Source: Patulibacter americanus DSM 16676
Lineage (GTDB): Bacteria; Actinomycetota; Thermoleophilia; Solirubrobacterales; Solirubrobacteraceae
Assembly (NCBI RefSeq): GCF_000420025.1
Contig: NZ_ATUD01000003.1
Location: forward strand, 1 to 64,000
DNA: 64,000 bases
Direction of reading: 5' to 3'
Made by a program: the position numbers and the translations under genes. This document shows positions 51,643 to 62,135 of the stretch, piece by piece. The stretch's first letter is position 1; every line of letters begins with the position of its first letter. The notes under the pieces are model-generated. The model saw only the letters and a list, made by a program, of their open reading frames with translations, did not search any database and was not told the origin of the DNA.

Positions 51643-53136
51643 TCAGTCGGCCGCGCCCGCGGCCACCGGCCGCGGGGCGTCCGCCGGGCGTGGCCCACCC
51701 GGCTCGGTGCGGACGAGCGCGAAGACGACCAGCGCGCCGGCGAGCGCGAAGGCGGACGCGAAGACGAAGGCGTGGGCGTAGCCGTCCGCGAGCGCGGCGG
51801 CGCTGGGCTGCGCGCCTGCGCCCGCGAGCGAGTCGGCCGTCCGCGACGACGCGATCGACGCGAGGATCGCCAGACCCAGCGCGCCGCCCACCTGGCGGGA
51901 GACGTTGACCAGACCCGACGCGAGACCGGCCTGGCGGCCGTCGACCCCCGTCACGGCGGCGGTGGTGATCGGCACCATGCACAGGCCCATGCCGGCGGCG
52001 AGGACGACGGAGGGACCGAGGACGTCGACCCAGAACGAGCCGTCCGCGTCGATCTGCGTCAGCCACGCCAGGCCGATCGCGGAGAGCAGGAACCCGACGG
52101 TGAGGGTCGTGCGGATGCCGAGCTTGGCCACGACCTTCGCGGCCTGCGTGGAGCCGAGCGCCATCACCGCCGTCTGCGGCAGGAACGCGACGCCCGTCTG
52201 GATCGCCGTCAGTCCGAGGACCTGCTGCAGGTAGAGCGAGAGGAAGAACCACATCGCGAACATCGACGCACCGAGGAGGAACACGGCGAGGTTCGCGGCC
52301 GTCAGCTGGCGGGAGGCGAAGATCGACAGCGGCATCAGCGGGGCCTTCGCCAGCCGCGCCTCCACGAGCACGAAGAGGACGATCAGGACGATGCCCACGG
52401 CGATCGGGGCGGTGGTGCCCGTCGCACCCCATCCGATCGACTCGGACCGGACGATGCCGTAGACGAGCGCGGAGACGCCGAGGGTGATCGTCAGCGCGCC
52501 CGTGAGGTCGAAGTCGCGCGCGGCGGCCTTGTCCTCGACGCGGTCGGGCTGCAGGTCCCGCAGCGCCAGCCACACGATCGCCACGCCGATCGGCAGGTTG
52601 ACGAAGAGGATCCAACGCCACGAGAGCAGCTCGGTCAGCACGCCGCCGACGAGGCCTCCGGCCGACCCGCCGGCCGCGGCGACCGCGCCCCACGCGGCGA
52701 ACGCCCTCGCGCGCTCCGGCCCCTCGCGGAACGTCGTGGTGAGGATCGCCAGCGTCGCGGGGGCGACGATCGCGCCGCCCACGCCCTGGAGCGCCCGCGC
52801 GGCGACGAGCATGGCCTGGCTCTGCGCGAGCCCGCCGGCGAGCGAGGCGAGCGAGAAGACGACGATGCCCACGATGAACATGCGCTTGCGGCCGAGCAGG
52901 TCCCCCGCGCGGCCGCCGAGCAGCAGCAGCCCGCCGAAGGTCAGCGTGTAGGCGGAGACGACCCACTGCAGCCCGGTCTCGGAGAACCCGAGCGCCGAGC
53001 GCACCGCGGGCAGCGCGACGTTCACCACGGACACGTCGAGGATGACCATGAACTGCGCGGCGCAGACGAGGAAGAGGATCGCGCCGGTGCGGAGCTGGCC
53101 GGCGTCGGGAGCGGCGGATGGGCGGGCGTCGGACAC
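51643..53136 (-). CDS. MFS drug exporter, EmrB/QacA (14-TM) type
   Basis: 497-residue transporter with 14 predicted membrane segments; LDVSVVNVALPAVRSALGF in TM1, motif A GGRAGDLLGRKRMF, and WRWILFVNLPIG after TM5 mark the DHA2 family. GTG 53136 with a GAAAGG ribosome site is chosen over a longer upstream start. No regulator gene is adjacent, unlike the similar exporter at 28626-30185. Substrate unknown. Confidence 0.92.
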   Translation of the reverse strand: MSDARPSAAPDAGQLRTGAILFLVCAAQFMVILDVSVVNVALPAVRSALGFSETGLQWVVSAYTLTFGGLLLLGGRAGDLLGRKRMFIVGIVVFSLASLAGGLAQSQAMLVAARALQGVGGAIVAPATLAILTTTFREGPERARAFAAWGAVAAAGGSAGGLVGGVLTELLSWRWILFVNLPIGVAIVWLALRDLQPDRVEDKAAARDFDLTGALTITLGVSALVYGIVRSESIGWGATGTTAPIAVGIVLIVLFVLVEARLAKAPLMPLSIFASRQLTAANLAVFLLGASMFAMWFFLSLYLQQVLGLTAIQTGVAFLPQTAVMALGSTQAAKVVAKLGIRTTLTVGFLLSAIGLAWLTQIDADGSFWVDVLGPSVVLAAGMGLCMVPITTAAVTGVDGRQAGLASGLVNVSRQVGGALGLAILASIASSRTADSLAGAGAQPSAAALADGYAHAFVFASAFALAGALVVFALVRTEPGGPRPADAPRPVAAGAAD

Positions 53137-53206
53137 GCGCGGCCTTTCGGGGTGAGAGACGGCCGGTCGCGAGCGGGCGCGGCGGGGCCGGGGACGGCGA
53201 CCCACG

Positions 53207-54073
53207 CTAGCGCGCGCCCGCGTGCGACCCGGCCGGGGGCGGCACCGCGACCCGCCCCGGGTGCGCGTAGAGCGTCGCCCGGCCGTTCCGGACGAACGCC
53301 GCCAGCGTCACCCCCAGGCGCTCGGCCGTGGCGACCGCCAGGCTCGAGGGTGCGGAGACCGCGACGAGGACGGGCACGCCGGCCGCCGCGGCCTTCTGCA
53401 CGAGCTCGTAGGACACCCGGCCCGACAGCACCGCGATCGCGTCGCCCGCGGGCAACCTGCCGTCGAGGAAGCGCGTGCCGAGGACCTTGTCCAGGGCGTT
53501 GTGACGGCCGACGTCCTCGCGCACCACGAGGGGCGTGCCGTCGGGCGCGAAGAGCCCGGCCGCGTGGATGCCGCCCGTCTGGTCGAAGAGCGGCTGGGCC
53601 GCGCGCAGGGCGTCCGGCAGGCCGGCGAGCACGGCGTGGTCGACGACGAAGCCGTCCGACACGACGGGCACCCGCGCGCACAGCTCGTCGATCGACGCCG
53701 TGCCGCACACGCCACAGCTGGCGGTCGCCATCAGGCTGCGCGCCGCGAGGTCCCGCCGCGGCGGCCGGCGCAGGTGCACCGTGACCACGTTGTAGTGCTG
53801 CTCGTCGACGTCGGTGCAGTAGCGGATCTCGGCCAGGTCCTCCGGCGTCGCGATCACGCCCTCCGCGTGCAGCAGGCCGGCCGCGAGCGCGAAGTCGTCG
53901 CCCGGGGTGCGCATCGTCGCCGTCGTCGCGACGACCACGCCGTCGGGCCCGGCCACGCGGATCTCGAGCGGCTCCTCGCCGACGACGCGCTCGCTGCGGC
54001 TGCGGGCGCCGTCGGCGTCGACGACGGTCGCGGTCACCCGGGCGACGCGGCGCCGTGCGGTCGGGGAGGCCAT
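53207..54073 (-). CDS. fdhD: Formate dehydrogenase accessory sulfurtransferase
   Basis: 288-residue FdhD, which transfers sulfur from IscS to the molybdenum/tungsten cofactor of formate dehydrogenases. It has LEIRVAGPDG, TPGDDFALAAGLLHAEGVI, the catalytic CGVCG loop (in ATASCGVCGTASIDEL), REDVGRHNALDKVLG and LSGRVSYELVQKAAAAG. ATG 54073 has TACCGT 6 bases upstream, so it has its own leaderless promoter although it lies 68 bases after selA. Its place next to selA-selB-selC-selD indicates a selenocysteine-containing formate dehydrogenase. Confidence 0.95.
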   Translation of the reverse strand: MASPTARRRVARVTATVVDADGARSRSERVVGEEPLEIRVAGPDGVVVATTATMRTPGDDFALAAGLLHAEGVIATPEDLAEIRYCTDVDEQHYNVVTVHLRRPPRRDLAARSLMATASCGVCGTASIDELCARVPVVSDGFVVDHAVLAGLPDALRAAQPLFDQTGGIHAAGLFAPDGTPLVVREDVGRHNALDKVLGTRFLDGRLPAGDAIAVLSGRVSYELVQKAAAAGVPVLVAVSAPSSLAVATAERLGVTLAAFVRNGRATLYAHPGRVAVPPPAGSHAGAR

Positions 54074-54079
54074 CGGCCT

Positions 54080-54085
54080 ACGGTA
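54080..54085 (-). promoter_or_regulatory. Putative -10 (TACCGT) of fdhD
   Basis: Minus-strand TACCGT 6 bases before ATG 54073. Confidence 0.55.
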
Positions 54086-54141
54086 GCGGCGGCCGCTCGT
54101 CGGGCCGCCGGCACGGCGCCGAACGGACCCCGGCCCGGGGC

Positions 54142-55619
54142 TCAACCCCGCCCGAGCACGGACCGCAGCACCGCGGCGGCGGCGTCGAGCTCGTCGCCGG
54201 GCAGCGTGCGCGGGTCGACGAGCACCCGGCCGTCGGCGATGCGGGCCACCAGCGGCGGGTCGTGGCCGCGCAGCGCGCGGGCGAGCCCGTCCGCGTCGCC
54301 GCCCGGCGGGTCGATCGCGACGGCCGGCCCGGGCAGGTCGACGAGGGGAAGCGCACCACCGCCGACGCGGGCCAGCGCCTCGACGACGACGCCCCCGCAG
54401 GCGTCCGCGAGCCGCGCGGCCCGGGCCTGCAGCTCGGCGTCGGGGACGGTGAGCATGGCGAGCACCGGGATCTCGCGCAGCGCGCGCTCCGGGTCGCGGT
54501 AGAGGGCGAGGGTGGCGGCGAGGGCGGCCGTGGTCAGCCGCCCGGGGCGCAGCGCGCGGGCGAGCGGGTGGCGCCGCGCGGCGCCGACGGCCTCGGCCGT
54601 GCCCGCCAGGATCCCCGCCTGCGGTCCCCCGAGCAGCTTGTCGCCGCTGAAGGTCACGAGCGCCGCGCCGGCCGCGATCGAGCGACGGATCGGCGGCTCG
54701 TCGGCCAGCTCGGGGATCCCCGTGGCGAGCACGCCGGAGCCGATGTCGTCGACGACCGGCACCCCGAGCGTGCAGAGCTCCTCGATCGGCGTGTCCTCGA
54801 CGAACCCCACGGTGCGGAAGTTCGACGGGTGCACCCGCAGCACGACCCCGGCCCCGTCCGCGACCGCGCGCGCGTAGTCCTCGCGCCGGGTGCGGTTCGT
54901 CGTGCCGACCTCGACGAGCGGGGCGCCGGCCTGCGCGACGACGTCGGGCACCCGGAACCCACCGCCGATCTCGACGAGCTGTCCGCGCGAGACGACCACG
55001 GGCGCCGGGCCGGAGCGAGCGGCGGAGCCGGCGGCAGGCGCGGCGTTCCCCGCCAGGGCCGCGACCGCGAGCAGCACCGCCGCGGCTCCGTTGTTGACCA
55101 CGAGGGCGTCCTCCGCGCCGGTGAGCTCGCGCAGGAGGGCGGCGACGTGCTCGTCGCGTCCGCCGCGTCGGCCCGTCGGCAGGTCGAGCTCCAGGTTCAG
55201 GTAGCCGGCGGCGGAGGCGGTCACCGCCTCGACCGCCGCGGCGGCCAGGGGTGCGCGACCCAGGTTGGTGTGGACGACCACGCCCGTCCCGTTGAGCACC
55301 CGGCGCAGCGAGGGGCGCAGGTGCGCGTGGGCGGCGGCGAGGAGCGCGGCCTCGGGGTCGGCGGCCGACGCGTCGGCCGCGGGGGGCCCTGCGCCGTCGA
55401 GCAGCTCGGCGCGCCGAGCGTGCAGCGCCGCACGGGCCGCGGCGACGGCCTCGGCCGCCGTCGGCGCGGCGGCGTCCGGTGCGGTCGCGCGCAGCCGGGA
55501 GGCCAGTGCGTCGACGCCGGGCAGCGCGCGCAGAGCGGCGGTGCGCCCCGCGTCGGCCTGCGCCGCGCGGTCCGTCTGCGTCCCCGGAACGGTCGCGCCC
55601 GCGTCGTCGTCCGGCCGGG

Positions 55620-55623
<4 letters not shown>
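54142..55623 (-). CDS. selA: L-seryl-tRNA(Sec) selenium transferase
   Basis: 493-residue PLP enzyme that converts seryl-tRNA(Sec) to selenocysteyl-tRNA(Sec). Motifs: RRVLNGTGVVVHTNLGRAPL, YLNLELDLPTGRRGGRDEHV, NNGAAAVLLAVAAL, VSRGQLVEIGGGFRVPDV, and PLP lysine in FSGDKLLGGPQAGILAG. Length and motifs are normal. Its start overlaps the selB stop by four bases (ATGA), so the two are coupled. Confidence 0.96.
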
Positions 55624-57263
<1,640 letters not shown>

Positions 57264-57269
57264 CCCGCC

Positions 57270-57275
57270 ACGCTA
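57270..57275 (-). promoter_or_regulatory. Putative -10 (TAGCGT) of selB-selA
   Basis: Minus-strand TAGCGT 6 bases before ATG 57263. Confidence 0.55.
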
Positions 57276-57338
57276 CCGCGCGCGCCGCTCCGTCCGGTGC
57301 TCCGGGGCCGGCGGCCGGCGGCCCCGGCTAGATGCGGC

Positions 57339-58760
57339 TCAGAACGGCAGGTAGTCGACGCCGATCGGGAGTCCGTCGCGTGAGGCGGGCAGGCGGTCCA
57401 GGACCGTGGGCGGGCGGCCGTCGAGCGGCACGCGGACGGCGACGACGACGTCGTCGGCCTCGTAGTGGACGATCGCGCTGTTCGCGCCCCGCTCGTAGCC
57501 GTCGAGTCGCAGCGTCTCCGACGTCTGGTGGTCCCCCCGCCGGTGCGCCGGCGGAGCCGCGTCCGCCGGCAGCCCCACGGCCAGGTGCAGCCCGCGAGCC
57601 GTCAGGGGCTGCCCGCCGACGAGGACGTCGCGCAGCGTGCCGTCGGAGCCGAGCACGGCCGGCAGGCGGCGGCTGGCGCTGCTGTCCTTCGGGTGCCTGT
57701 CGGGGCGCAGCCCGAGCCACGCGCCGTCCGGCAACGCCGCGGAGGGCCAGAACCCGAGCCGGTCGATCTCGGGCCGGTCCCGCCACCGGCCGTCGGCGGT
57801 CAGCTCCCCCCAGGAGCTGTCCCCGAAGTCGAGCATGTACGCCTTGAGCAAGGCCTCGAGTCGCCCGCCACGGCGTCGGGTCTCGAGCACGGCACGCGCG
57901 CGGTAGAGCTGCACGAGTGCGCCGCCGCGCTGCGGATCGCCCGGGTGCGCGATCAGGTTCGTGACCCCGGTGCGCGGGCGGACGGTCCGCTCCCGCAGCA
58001 CCCGCCGGGGAACACCGTCGCCCGCCTCGACCCACAGGTGCTCGCGCCGCGGCGCGTTCAGCCGCCGTCGGGTGGTGCGCACCCACCGCCGGCTGCGCGG
58101 CGTCCAGTCGACGAGTTGCCCGGCGAAGTCGCGGACGAGCGTGGGGTGCGTCGTCGCGAAGACGCCGCGGCCGTCGGGCAGCACCGCGATCGGGGTCGCG
58201 TTCGGAACGGCCTGCGTCCGGCAACGAAGCTCCGTGCGCACGCTGCAGCGCTGCACGACCCGGGTGCCGGCCCGGTTCACGAACGGACCGACCGTCACGG
58301 CGGTGGCGTCCCCGTTCCACAGGGCGTGGGGGGCGTCCCAGAACAGGTATCCCGACGCGGGTCCGCGGCGGAGGGGCCGCATCGGCAGCGTCCGCCCGCG
58401 TCCGCCGTCGACGGAGAGGAGCCGGGGGCGAAAGAGGCCGGGGTCCGTGACGTCCATGTGCAGGTCGACGAGCCTCCCGCCGGCCCCGCTCGGGAACCAC
58501 GTGCCGGCTGCGCCGTCGGTGTCCGTCCACTCGCTCATCGGCAGCTGGCGGCGGGCGCCATCGCCGCGGAGGACGACCGGGGACCGGGTGTCGCCCGCGG
58601 TCACACGGAGCACGTCGGCCGACGCGGCCGGCACGCCGGCGAGCAGGCCGCCCGCGGCGGCGGCGATGGCGAGGACGGCGCGCAGGGCGGCCGGACCCAT
58701 CGCGACCCGCCGCAGCGGGTCGCCGGCGCCGGGCCGGGCGCGGGGGACGAGGTCGGGCAT
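57339..58760 (-). CDS. Secreted protein of unknown function within the sel locus
   Basis: 473-residue predicted exported protein: basic N-region, hydrophobic segment (about 22-42, ending PAASA) and a long beta-rich body with many Arg and Trp/Asp turns ([33 protein letters not shown]). Two cysteines ([10 protein letters not shown]) may form a loop. No known family is recognised. An AGGAG site 5 bases before ATG 58760 fixes the start, 50 bases downstream of selC on the same strand, so it might be transcribed with the tRNA. It is the only gene of the locus with no evident selenium role. Confidence 0.8.
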   Translation of the reverse strand: MPDLVPRARPGAGDPLRRVAMGPAALRAVLAIAAAAGGLLAGVPAASADVLRVTAGDTRSPVVLRGDGARRQLPMSEWTDTDGAAGTWFPSGAGGRLVDLHMDVTDPGLFRPRLLSVDGGRGRTLPMRPLRRGPASGYLFWDAPHALWNGDATAVTVGPFVNRAGTRVVQRCSVRTELRCRTQAVPNATPIAVLPDGRGVFATTHPTLVRDFAGQLVDWTPRSRRWVRTTRRRLNAPRREHLWVEAGDGVPRRVLRERTVRPRTGVTNLIAHPGDPQRGGALVQLYRARAVLETRRRGGRLEALLKAYMLDFGDSSWGELTADGRWRDRPEIDRLGFWPSAALPDGAWLGLRPDRHPKDSSASRRLPAVLGSDGTLRDVLVGGQPLTARGLHLAVGLPADAAPPAHRRGDHQTSETLRLDGYERGANSAIVHYEADDVVVAVRVPLDGRPPTVLDRLPASRDGLPIGVDYLPF

Positions 58761-58810
58761 GGGGCTCCTGGGACGAGCGCCGCGGCGCGGGGGACGCCCT
58801 ACTCGTACCA

Positions 58811-58902
58811 CGGAGCGGCGAAGGAGTCGAACCTTCCCGGCGCGGCACGCGCGCCGCCGACGGCTTTGAAGGCCGTTCGGGGCACCGGCCCCGGGCCGCT
58901 CC
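58811..58902 (-). tRNA. selC: tRNA-Sec (anticodon UCA)
   Basis: 92-base selenocysteine tRNA. The 8-bp acceptor stem is GGAGCGGC/GCCGCTCC, the D stem is 6 bp (CGGGGC/GCCCCG) with a 4-base loop, the anticodon stem is ACGGC/GCCGT with loop CTTCAAA (anticodon UCA), the long variable arm has a 6-bp stem (GGCGCG/CGCGCC), and the T arm is GAAGG-TTCGACT-CCTTC. The 8+5 acceptor/T geometry and extended D stem are specific to bacterial tRNA-Sec. The CCA end is not encoded. Lies between selD and a secreted protein gene on the same strand. Confidence 0.97.
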
Positions 58903-59033
58903 ACGGCACCACGCGGGGCGGCGACCGTCCCGGCAGAGTACGGGAGGAGCAGGAGCGGCCGGCGCGGGCCCGCGCCGGCCGGCGCGCCGTGCGCCGGGGT
59001 GTGGCGGGCGGGGACCGAGGCCCCGCGGCGGCC

Positions 59034-60050
59034 TCAGCCGACGCGGATCGTGCCCGCGTCGCCCTCCACGAGGCGCCCGACGACGGTCCCCGGCACCGCG
59101 CCCGCGGCGTCCTCCGGCAGCGCGACGAGCAGCCCGCCCGACGTCGTGGCGTCGACCACGAGCCGCCGGCGCCACTCCTCCACGCCGTCGGCGAACGTGG
59201 CGAACTCCGCCGCCCACGCCGCGTTGCGCCGCGAGCCGCCGTTCACGCCGTCGTCCGAGCGCAGCAGCGCCTCCACGCCGTCGATGGCGGGCACCGCCGC
59301 CGCGTCGAGCTCCGCCGCCACGCCGCTCTCGCGCCCCAGGTTGTGCAGGTGGCCCAACAGGCCGAAGCCCGTCACGTCGGTCATCGCGTGGGCGCCCGCC
59401 GCCACGGCCGCGGCGGAGGCCTCCGCGTTCAGCGTCGTCATGACGTCGACGGCCCGGGCCAGGAGGGCGTCGTCGCAGCGGTCGCGACGCCGGGCGGCCA
59501 CGATCGCCCCGACGCCGAGGGGCTTCGTGAGCACGACGACGTCGCCGGCTCGCCCACCGGCGTTCGACACGTAGCGCTCCGGGTGGACCGTGCCCGTCAC
59601 CGCCATGCCGTACTTCGGCTCGGCGTCCTCGATGGAGTGGCCGCCGACGAGCGAGGCGCCCGCCGCGGTCAGCACGTCGAGCCCGCCCTGGAGGATGCGG
59701 CCCAGGACCTCGGTGCCGAGCGTCTCGAGCGGGAACGCCACGAGATTCAGGGCGCTGACCGGGGTGCCGCCCATGGCGTAGACGTCGGAGAGCGCGTTGG
59801 CCGCGGCGATCCGGCCGAAGTCGTAGGGGTCGTCGACGAGCGGGGTGAAGAAGTCCGTGGTCTGGACGAGCGCGATCTCGTCCGTCAGGCGGACGACCGC
59901 GGCGTCGTCGCCCGTGGCGGTGCCGACGAGCACGCGCGGATCGGCCTGGCGGGGGAGGTCCAGGACGATCGGCAGCAGCGCGGCGGCGGGCAGCTTGCAG
60001 CCGCAGCCGGCACCGGCGGCGAGGGACGTGAGCCGGGGGACGGTCGCCAT
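59034..60050 (-). CDS. selD: Selenide, water dikinase (selenophosphate synthetase)
   Basis: 338-residue enzyme making selenophosphate, the selenium donor for SelA. The N-terminal GAGCGCKLP has the active Cys and Lys; no in-frame TGA is present, so it is the Cys form. Further motifs: GDDAAVV, TTDFFTPLVDDPYDFGRIAAANALSDVYAMGG, VGGHSIEDAEPKYGMAVTG and TDVTGFGLLGHL. Complete. A TAGGGT box 6 bases before the ATG lies across the end of the upstream MpsC-like gene. Confidence 0.96.
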   Translation of the reverse strand: MATVPRLTSLAAGAGCGCKLPAAALLPIVLDLPRQADPRVLVGTATGDDAAVVRLTDEIALVQTTDFFTPLVDDPYDFGRIAAANALSDVYAMGGTPVSALNLVAFPLETLGTEVLGRILQGGLDVLTAAGASLVGGHSIEDAEPKYGMAVTGTVHPERYVSNAGGRAGDVVVLTKPLGVGAIVAARRRDRCDDALLARAVDVMTTLNAEASAAAVAAGAHAMTDVTGFGLLGHLHNLGRESGVAAELDAAAVPAIDGVEALLRSDDGVNGGSRRNAAWAAEFATFADGVEEWRRRLVVDATTSGGLLVALPEDAAGAVPGTVVGRLVEGDAGTIRVG

Positions 60051-60056
60051 GCGGCG

Positions 60057-60062
60057 ACCCTA
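60057..60062 (-). promoter_or_regulatory. Putative -10 (TAGGGT) of selD
   Basis: Minus-strand TAGGGT 6 bases before ATG 60050, overlapping the stop codon of the MpsC-like gene. Confidence 0.55.
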
Positions 60063-60599
60063 GCGCCCCTGCCCGCGCTCCTCCTCGGTACGGCCGCGCT
60101 CGGGGTCCTTGCCGGCGGGCTCGGCGGCGGGCGGCGGCTCCTCGATGACCGCCTGCGAGGCGGCGCCGACGACGCCGTCGAAGTGCTCCGGGGTCGGCTC
60201 GGCGAGCATGGAGGGGGTGCCGTGGTCGTCGCGACCGAACATGAACATCTCGACGACCACGTCCGGGTCGAACATGACCTGGCTCTGGTAGTTGACGACA
60301 TGGCGCCCGGTGCGTTCCTCGACCATGCCGGTGAGCAGCCCCGTCATGTCGTTCTGCCACACCTGGCGGAACTGGCGGACCTCGTCCTCGTGGCCCTTCG
60401 CGAGCATGGACTCCTCGGCGACCGTCAGGCCGCCGCGCATGACGATGAGCAAAAAGTCGTCGAACATGTACGACTTGGCCTCGACGGCACCCCGGCCCCA
60501 GAACTTCTTCTGGATCCGCACCATCTCGTTCGAGAGCTCGGAGAGCAGGGCGCCTTGCTGGCGGGTCTGTCGTTCCTGGGCCTCTGGGTCCTGCGCCAT
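60060..60599 (-). CDS. MpsC-like (DUF2294) protein with acidic tail
   Basis: 179-residue protein whose residues about 12-130 match DUF2294 (Pfam PF10057, named for MpsC of a Na+-translocating membrane-potential system). It has KFWGRGAVEAKSYMFDD, GGLTVAEESMLAKGHEDEVRQFRQVWQNDM, and the TGRHVVNYQSQVMFDPD strand. The remaining 50 residues are disordered (PPPAAEPAGKDPERGRTEEERGQGR). No membrane segment. It is 9 bases upstream of selD on the same strand and divergent from a second DUF2294 gene. A GGGGGAA ribosome site precedes ATG 60599. Biochemical role is not established. Confidence 0.85.
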   Translation of the reverse strand: MAQDPEAQERQTRQQGALLSELSNEMVRIQKKFWGRGAVEAKSYMFDDFLLIVMRGGLTVAEESMLAKGHEDEVRQFRQVWQNDMTGLLTGMVEERTGRHVVNYQSQVMFDPDVVVEMFMFGRDDHGTPSMLAEPTPEHFDGVVGAASQAVIEEPPPAAEPAGKDPERGRTEEERGQGR

Positions 60600-60744
60600 C
60601 GTTCCCCCGTGCGTCGCTTGCGAGACGCATGCTAGAGGGCCGTACCGCGGCCGACCGAGCCGCTCCACGAATCCGGGCCCGCCCGTCGGCCGGGGACGCC
60701 GCCGCAACGTTCCTCCGTGGCGGGCCGCTGCTGTAGGATCCGCC

Positions 60745-60866
60745 TCAGCGAGCCCTCGCCGGAAGCTGCCCTCGCGGCAGAAGTCGGTGGGGAACGTTGC
60801 TTCACCCTCGGCTCAGTACGTCTTCCCCGGCCGGGGTGGTGCCACGTTCCGAGGGAGGCCAGGAGG
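60745..60866 (+). ncRNA. Candidate structured leader of the second MpsC-like gene
   Basis: Upstream of the DUF2294 gene at 60875 several complementary blocks nest: hairpin CTGCC/GGCAG (about 60767-60780), GGAACGT (60791-60797) with ACGTTCC (60844-60850), CCCTCGG (60805-60811) with CCGAGGG (60849-60855), GAGCC (60750-60754) with GGCTC (60810-60814), and the self-complementary CCCCGGCCGGGG (60825-60836). Some pairs exclude each other, as in a switch, and end just before the AGGAGG site. GC-rich sequence forms chance pairings easily, so confidence is low. Confidence 0.3.
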
Positions 60867-60874
60867 TATGGGCA

Positions 60875-61285
60875 GTGCCAGGATCAACGGACGCGGTCAA
60901 GGGACTGCACTCCGCGATCAACGACCTCGTCGTCCGCGCGCTGCAGGACTACACCGGCCGGGGCGCGATGCGCGCCCGCACCGTGCTCGGCGCGGACACG
61001 GTGATGGTGCTGCTCGAGGACACCCTCACCCGCGGCGAGCGGACGCTCCTCCAGCACGGCCGGACGGACGAGGTGCTGGCGCTGCGCCGCACGTTCCAGG
61101 AGGTCATGGGCGGCGAGCTGCGCACCGGCGTGGAGGCCCTGACCGGCCGTCGCGTGGTCGCGTTCATGAGCGCGAACCACGTCGAGCCGGACCTCGCCGC
61201 CGAGATCTTCGTCCTCGGCGACTCGCTGGCGGAGGCCGACGGCCCCGACGAACCGTCCTCCGGGCCGCCCGAGCAGGTGGGCTGA
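60875..61285 (+). CDS. MpsC-like (DUF2294) protein, compact form
   Basis: 136-residue homologue of the divergent protein at 60060-60599: shared DYTGRGAMRAR, LTRGERTLLQHGRTDEVLALRRTFQEVMG, and LTGRRVVAFMSANHVEPDLAAEIFVLG pattern. It lacks the long acidic tail of its partner. GTG 60875 is set by AGGAGG 8 bases upstream; an ATG at 60868 is in the wrong frame for the domain. Two DUF2294 genes head to head beside selD and an nrfD-type subunit suggest a shared role with the formate dehydrogenase, possibly in ion or electron coupling. This is inference from position only. Confidence 0.85.
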   Translation: MPGSTDAVKGLHSAINDLVVRALQDYTGRGAMRARTVLGADTVMVLLEDTLTRGERTLLQHGRTDEVLALRRTFQEVMGGELRTGVEALTGRRVVAFMSANHVEPDLAAEIFVLGDSLAEADGPDEPSSGPPEQVG

Positions 61286-61294
61286 GGCCCGCCC

Positions 61295-62098
61295 CTAGCG
61301 CCGGCCGCGCGTCGCGGCCACGAAGCGGTCCACCGCCGGCGAGCCGCCCTGCGGCGGGTTCTTCCGCACGGTGCGCCGCAGCTGGGCGTTGACCGCCGCG
61401 TCGACCAGGCGGCGCGGCACCCGGCGCAGCACGGCGTAGTTCACCGTCCCGGCGCGGGTGCTCGCCACGTCACGCCGGTACGGGCCGACGGCGGCCTCGG
61501 CCAGCCGCTCGGCGACGGCGGCCAGCGGCTCCTCCGGCACCAGGCCCTCGAGGCCGAAGCCCTTGTCGATCGAGTCCTGGTGGATCGGCGTCTTGACGTA
61601 GCCGGGGTAGAAGGTCGTGACCTGCAGGGCGTCCCCGTGCTCGTAGCGCAGCGTGTCGGAGTAGCCGACGAGCCCGCGCTTGCTCATGCAGTAGGCGGTG
61701 GCGAACGGGACGGAGAGGTGGGCGAGGCCCGACGCGACGTTCACGACCCGCCCGCGCGCCTCGCGCAGCGGCGCCAGTGCCGCGGCCGTGACGCGCCACG
61801 GCCCCAGCAGGTTGACGGCGAGCACCTTCTCGGCGTCCGGCCCGGGCGGATCGCCGGCGCCCTGGCTCAGGCCGAGCCCGGCGCAGTTCACGAGTACGTC
61901 GAGCCCGCCCAGTCGCTCGACGGCCCCGGCCACGGCGGCGTCGACGGACGCCTGGTCGCTGACGTCGCAGGCGATCGTGTCGTCTCCGGCGGGCCGCAGG
62001 TCGAGTCCGACGACCCGGTGCCCCCGGTCGCGGAGGCGCTGGGCGGTGGCCTGGCCGATGCCGCTCGACGCGCCGGTGATGAGGATCCGGGAGCTCAT
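61295..62098 (-). CDS. Short-chain dehydrogenase/reductase
   Basis: 267-residue classical SDR. NAD(P) motif ITGASSGIGQATAQRL, NCAGLG, VVNVASGLAHLSVPFATAYCMSKRGLVGYSDTLRYE (active Ser, Tyr, Lys), and PGYVKTP. The C-terminal part RRDVASTRAGTVNYAVLRRVPRRLVDAAVNAQL is basic and may be membrane-associated. ATG 62098 has TAGGGT 7 bases upstream inside a perfect palindrome, so an unseen repressor is likely. Its 3' end meets the DUF2294 gene tail to tail with a 9-base gap. Substrate unknown. Confidence 0.92.
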   Translation of the reverse strand: MSSRILITGASSGIGQATAQRLRDRGHRVVGLDLRPAGDDTIACDVSDQASVDAAVAGAVERLGGLDVLVNCAGLGLSQGAGDPPGPDAEKVLAVNLLGPWRVTAAALAPLREARGRVVNVASGLAHLSVPFATAYCMSKRGLVGYSDTLRYEHGDALQVTTFYPGYVKTPIHQDSIDKGFGLEGLVPEEPLAAVAERLAEAAVGPYRRDVASTRAGTVNYAVLRRVPRRLVDAAVNAQLRRTVRKNPPQGGSPAVDRFVAATRGRR

Positions 62099-62105
62099 GG
62101 CCTGC

Positions 62106-62124
62106 ACCCTACTGACGAGTAGGG
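62106..62124. promoter_or_regulatory. Palindromic operator overlapping the SDR promoter
   Basis: CCCTACT-GACG-AGTAGGG, perfect 7-bp arms (62107-62124). On the minus strand it contains the TAGGGT -10-like box (62106-62111) of the SDR gene. TetR- or GntR-like in form; no regulator gene is adjacent. Confidence 0.65.
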
Positions 62125-62135
62125 CGGCCGTGGGG

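Noticed and set aside
59990..60050. SelD as a selenoprotein
   Set aside because: The active site reads GCGCK with TGC-type codons and no in-frame TGA, so it is the cysteine form.
60868..61392. ATG at 60868 as start of the plus-strand gene
   Set aside because: It is in a different frame from the DUF2294 domain; GTG 60875 has the right frame and a good AGGAGG spacing.
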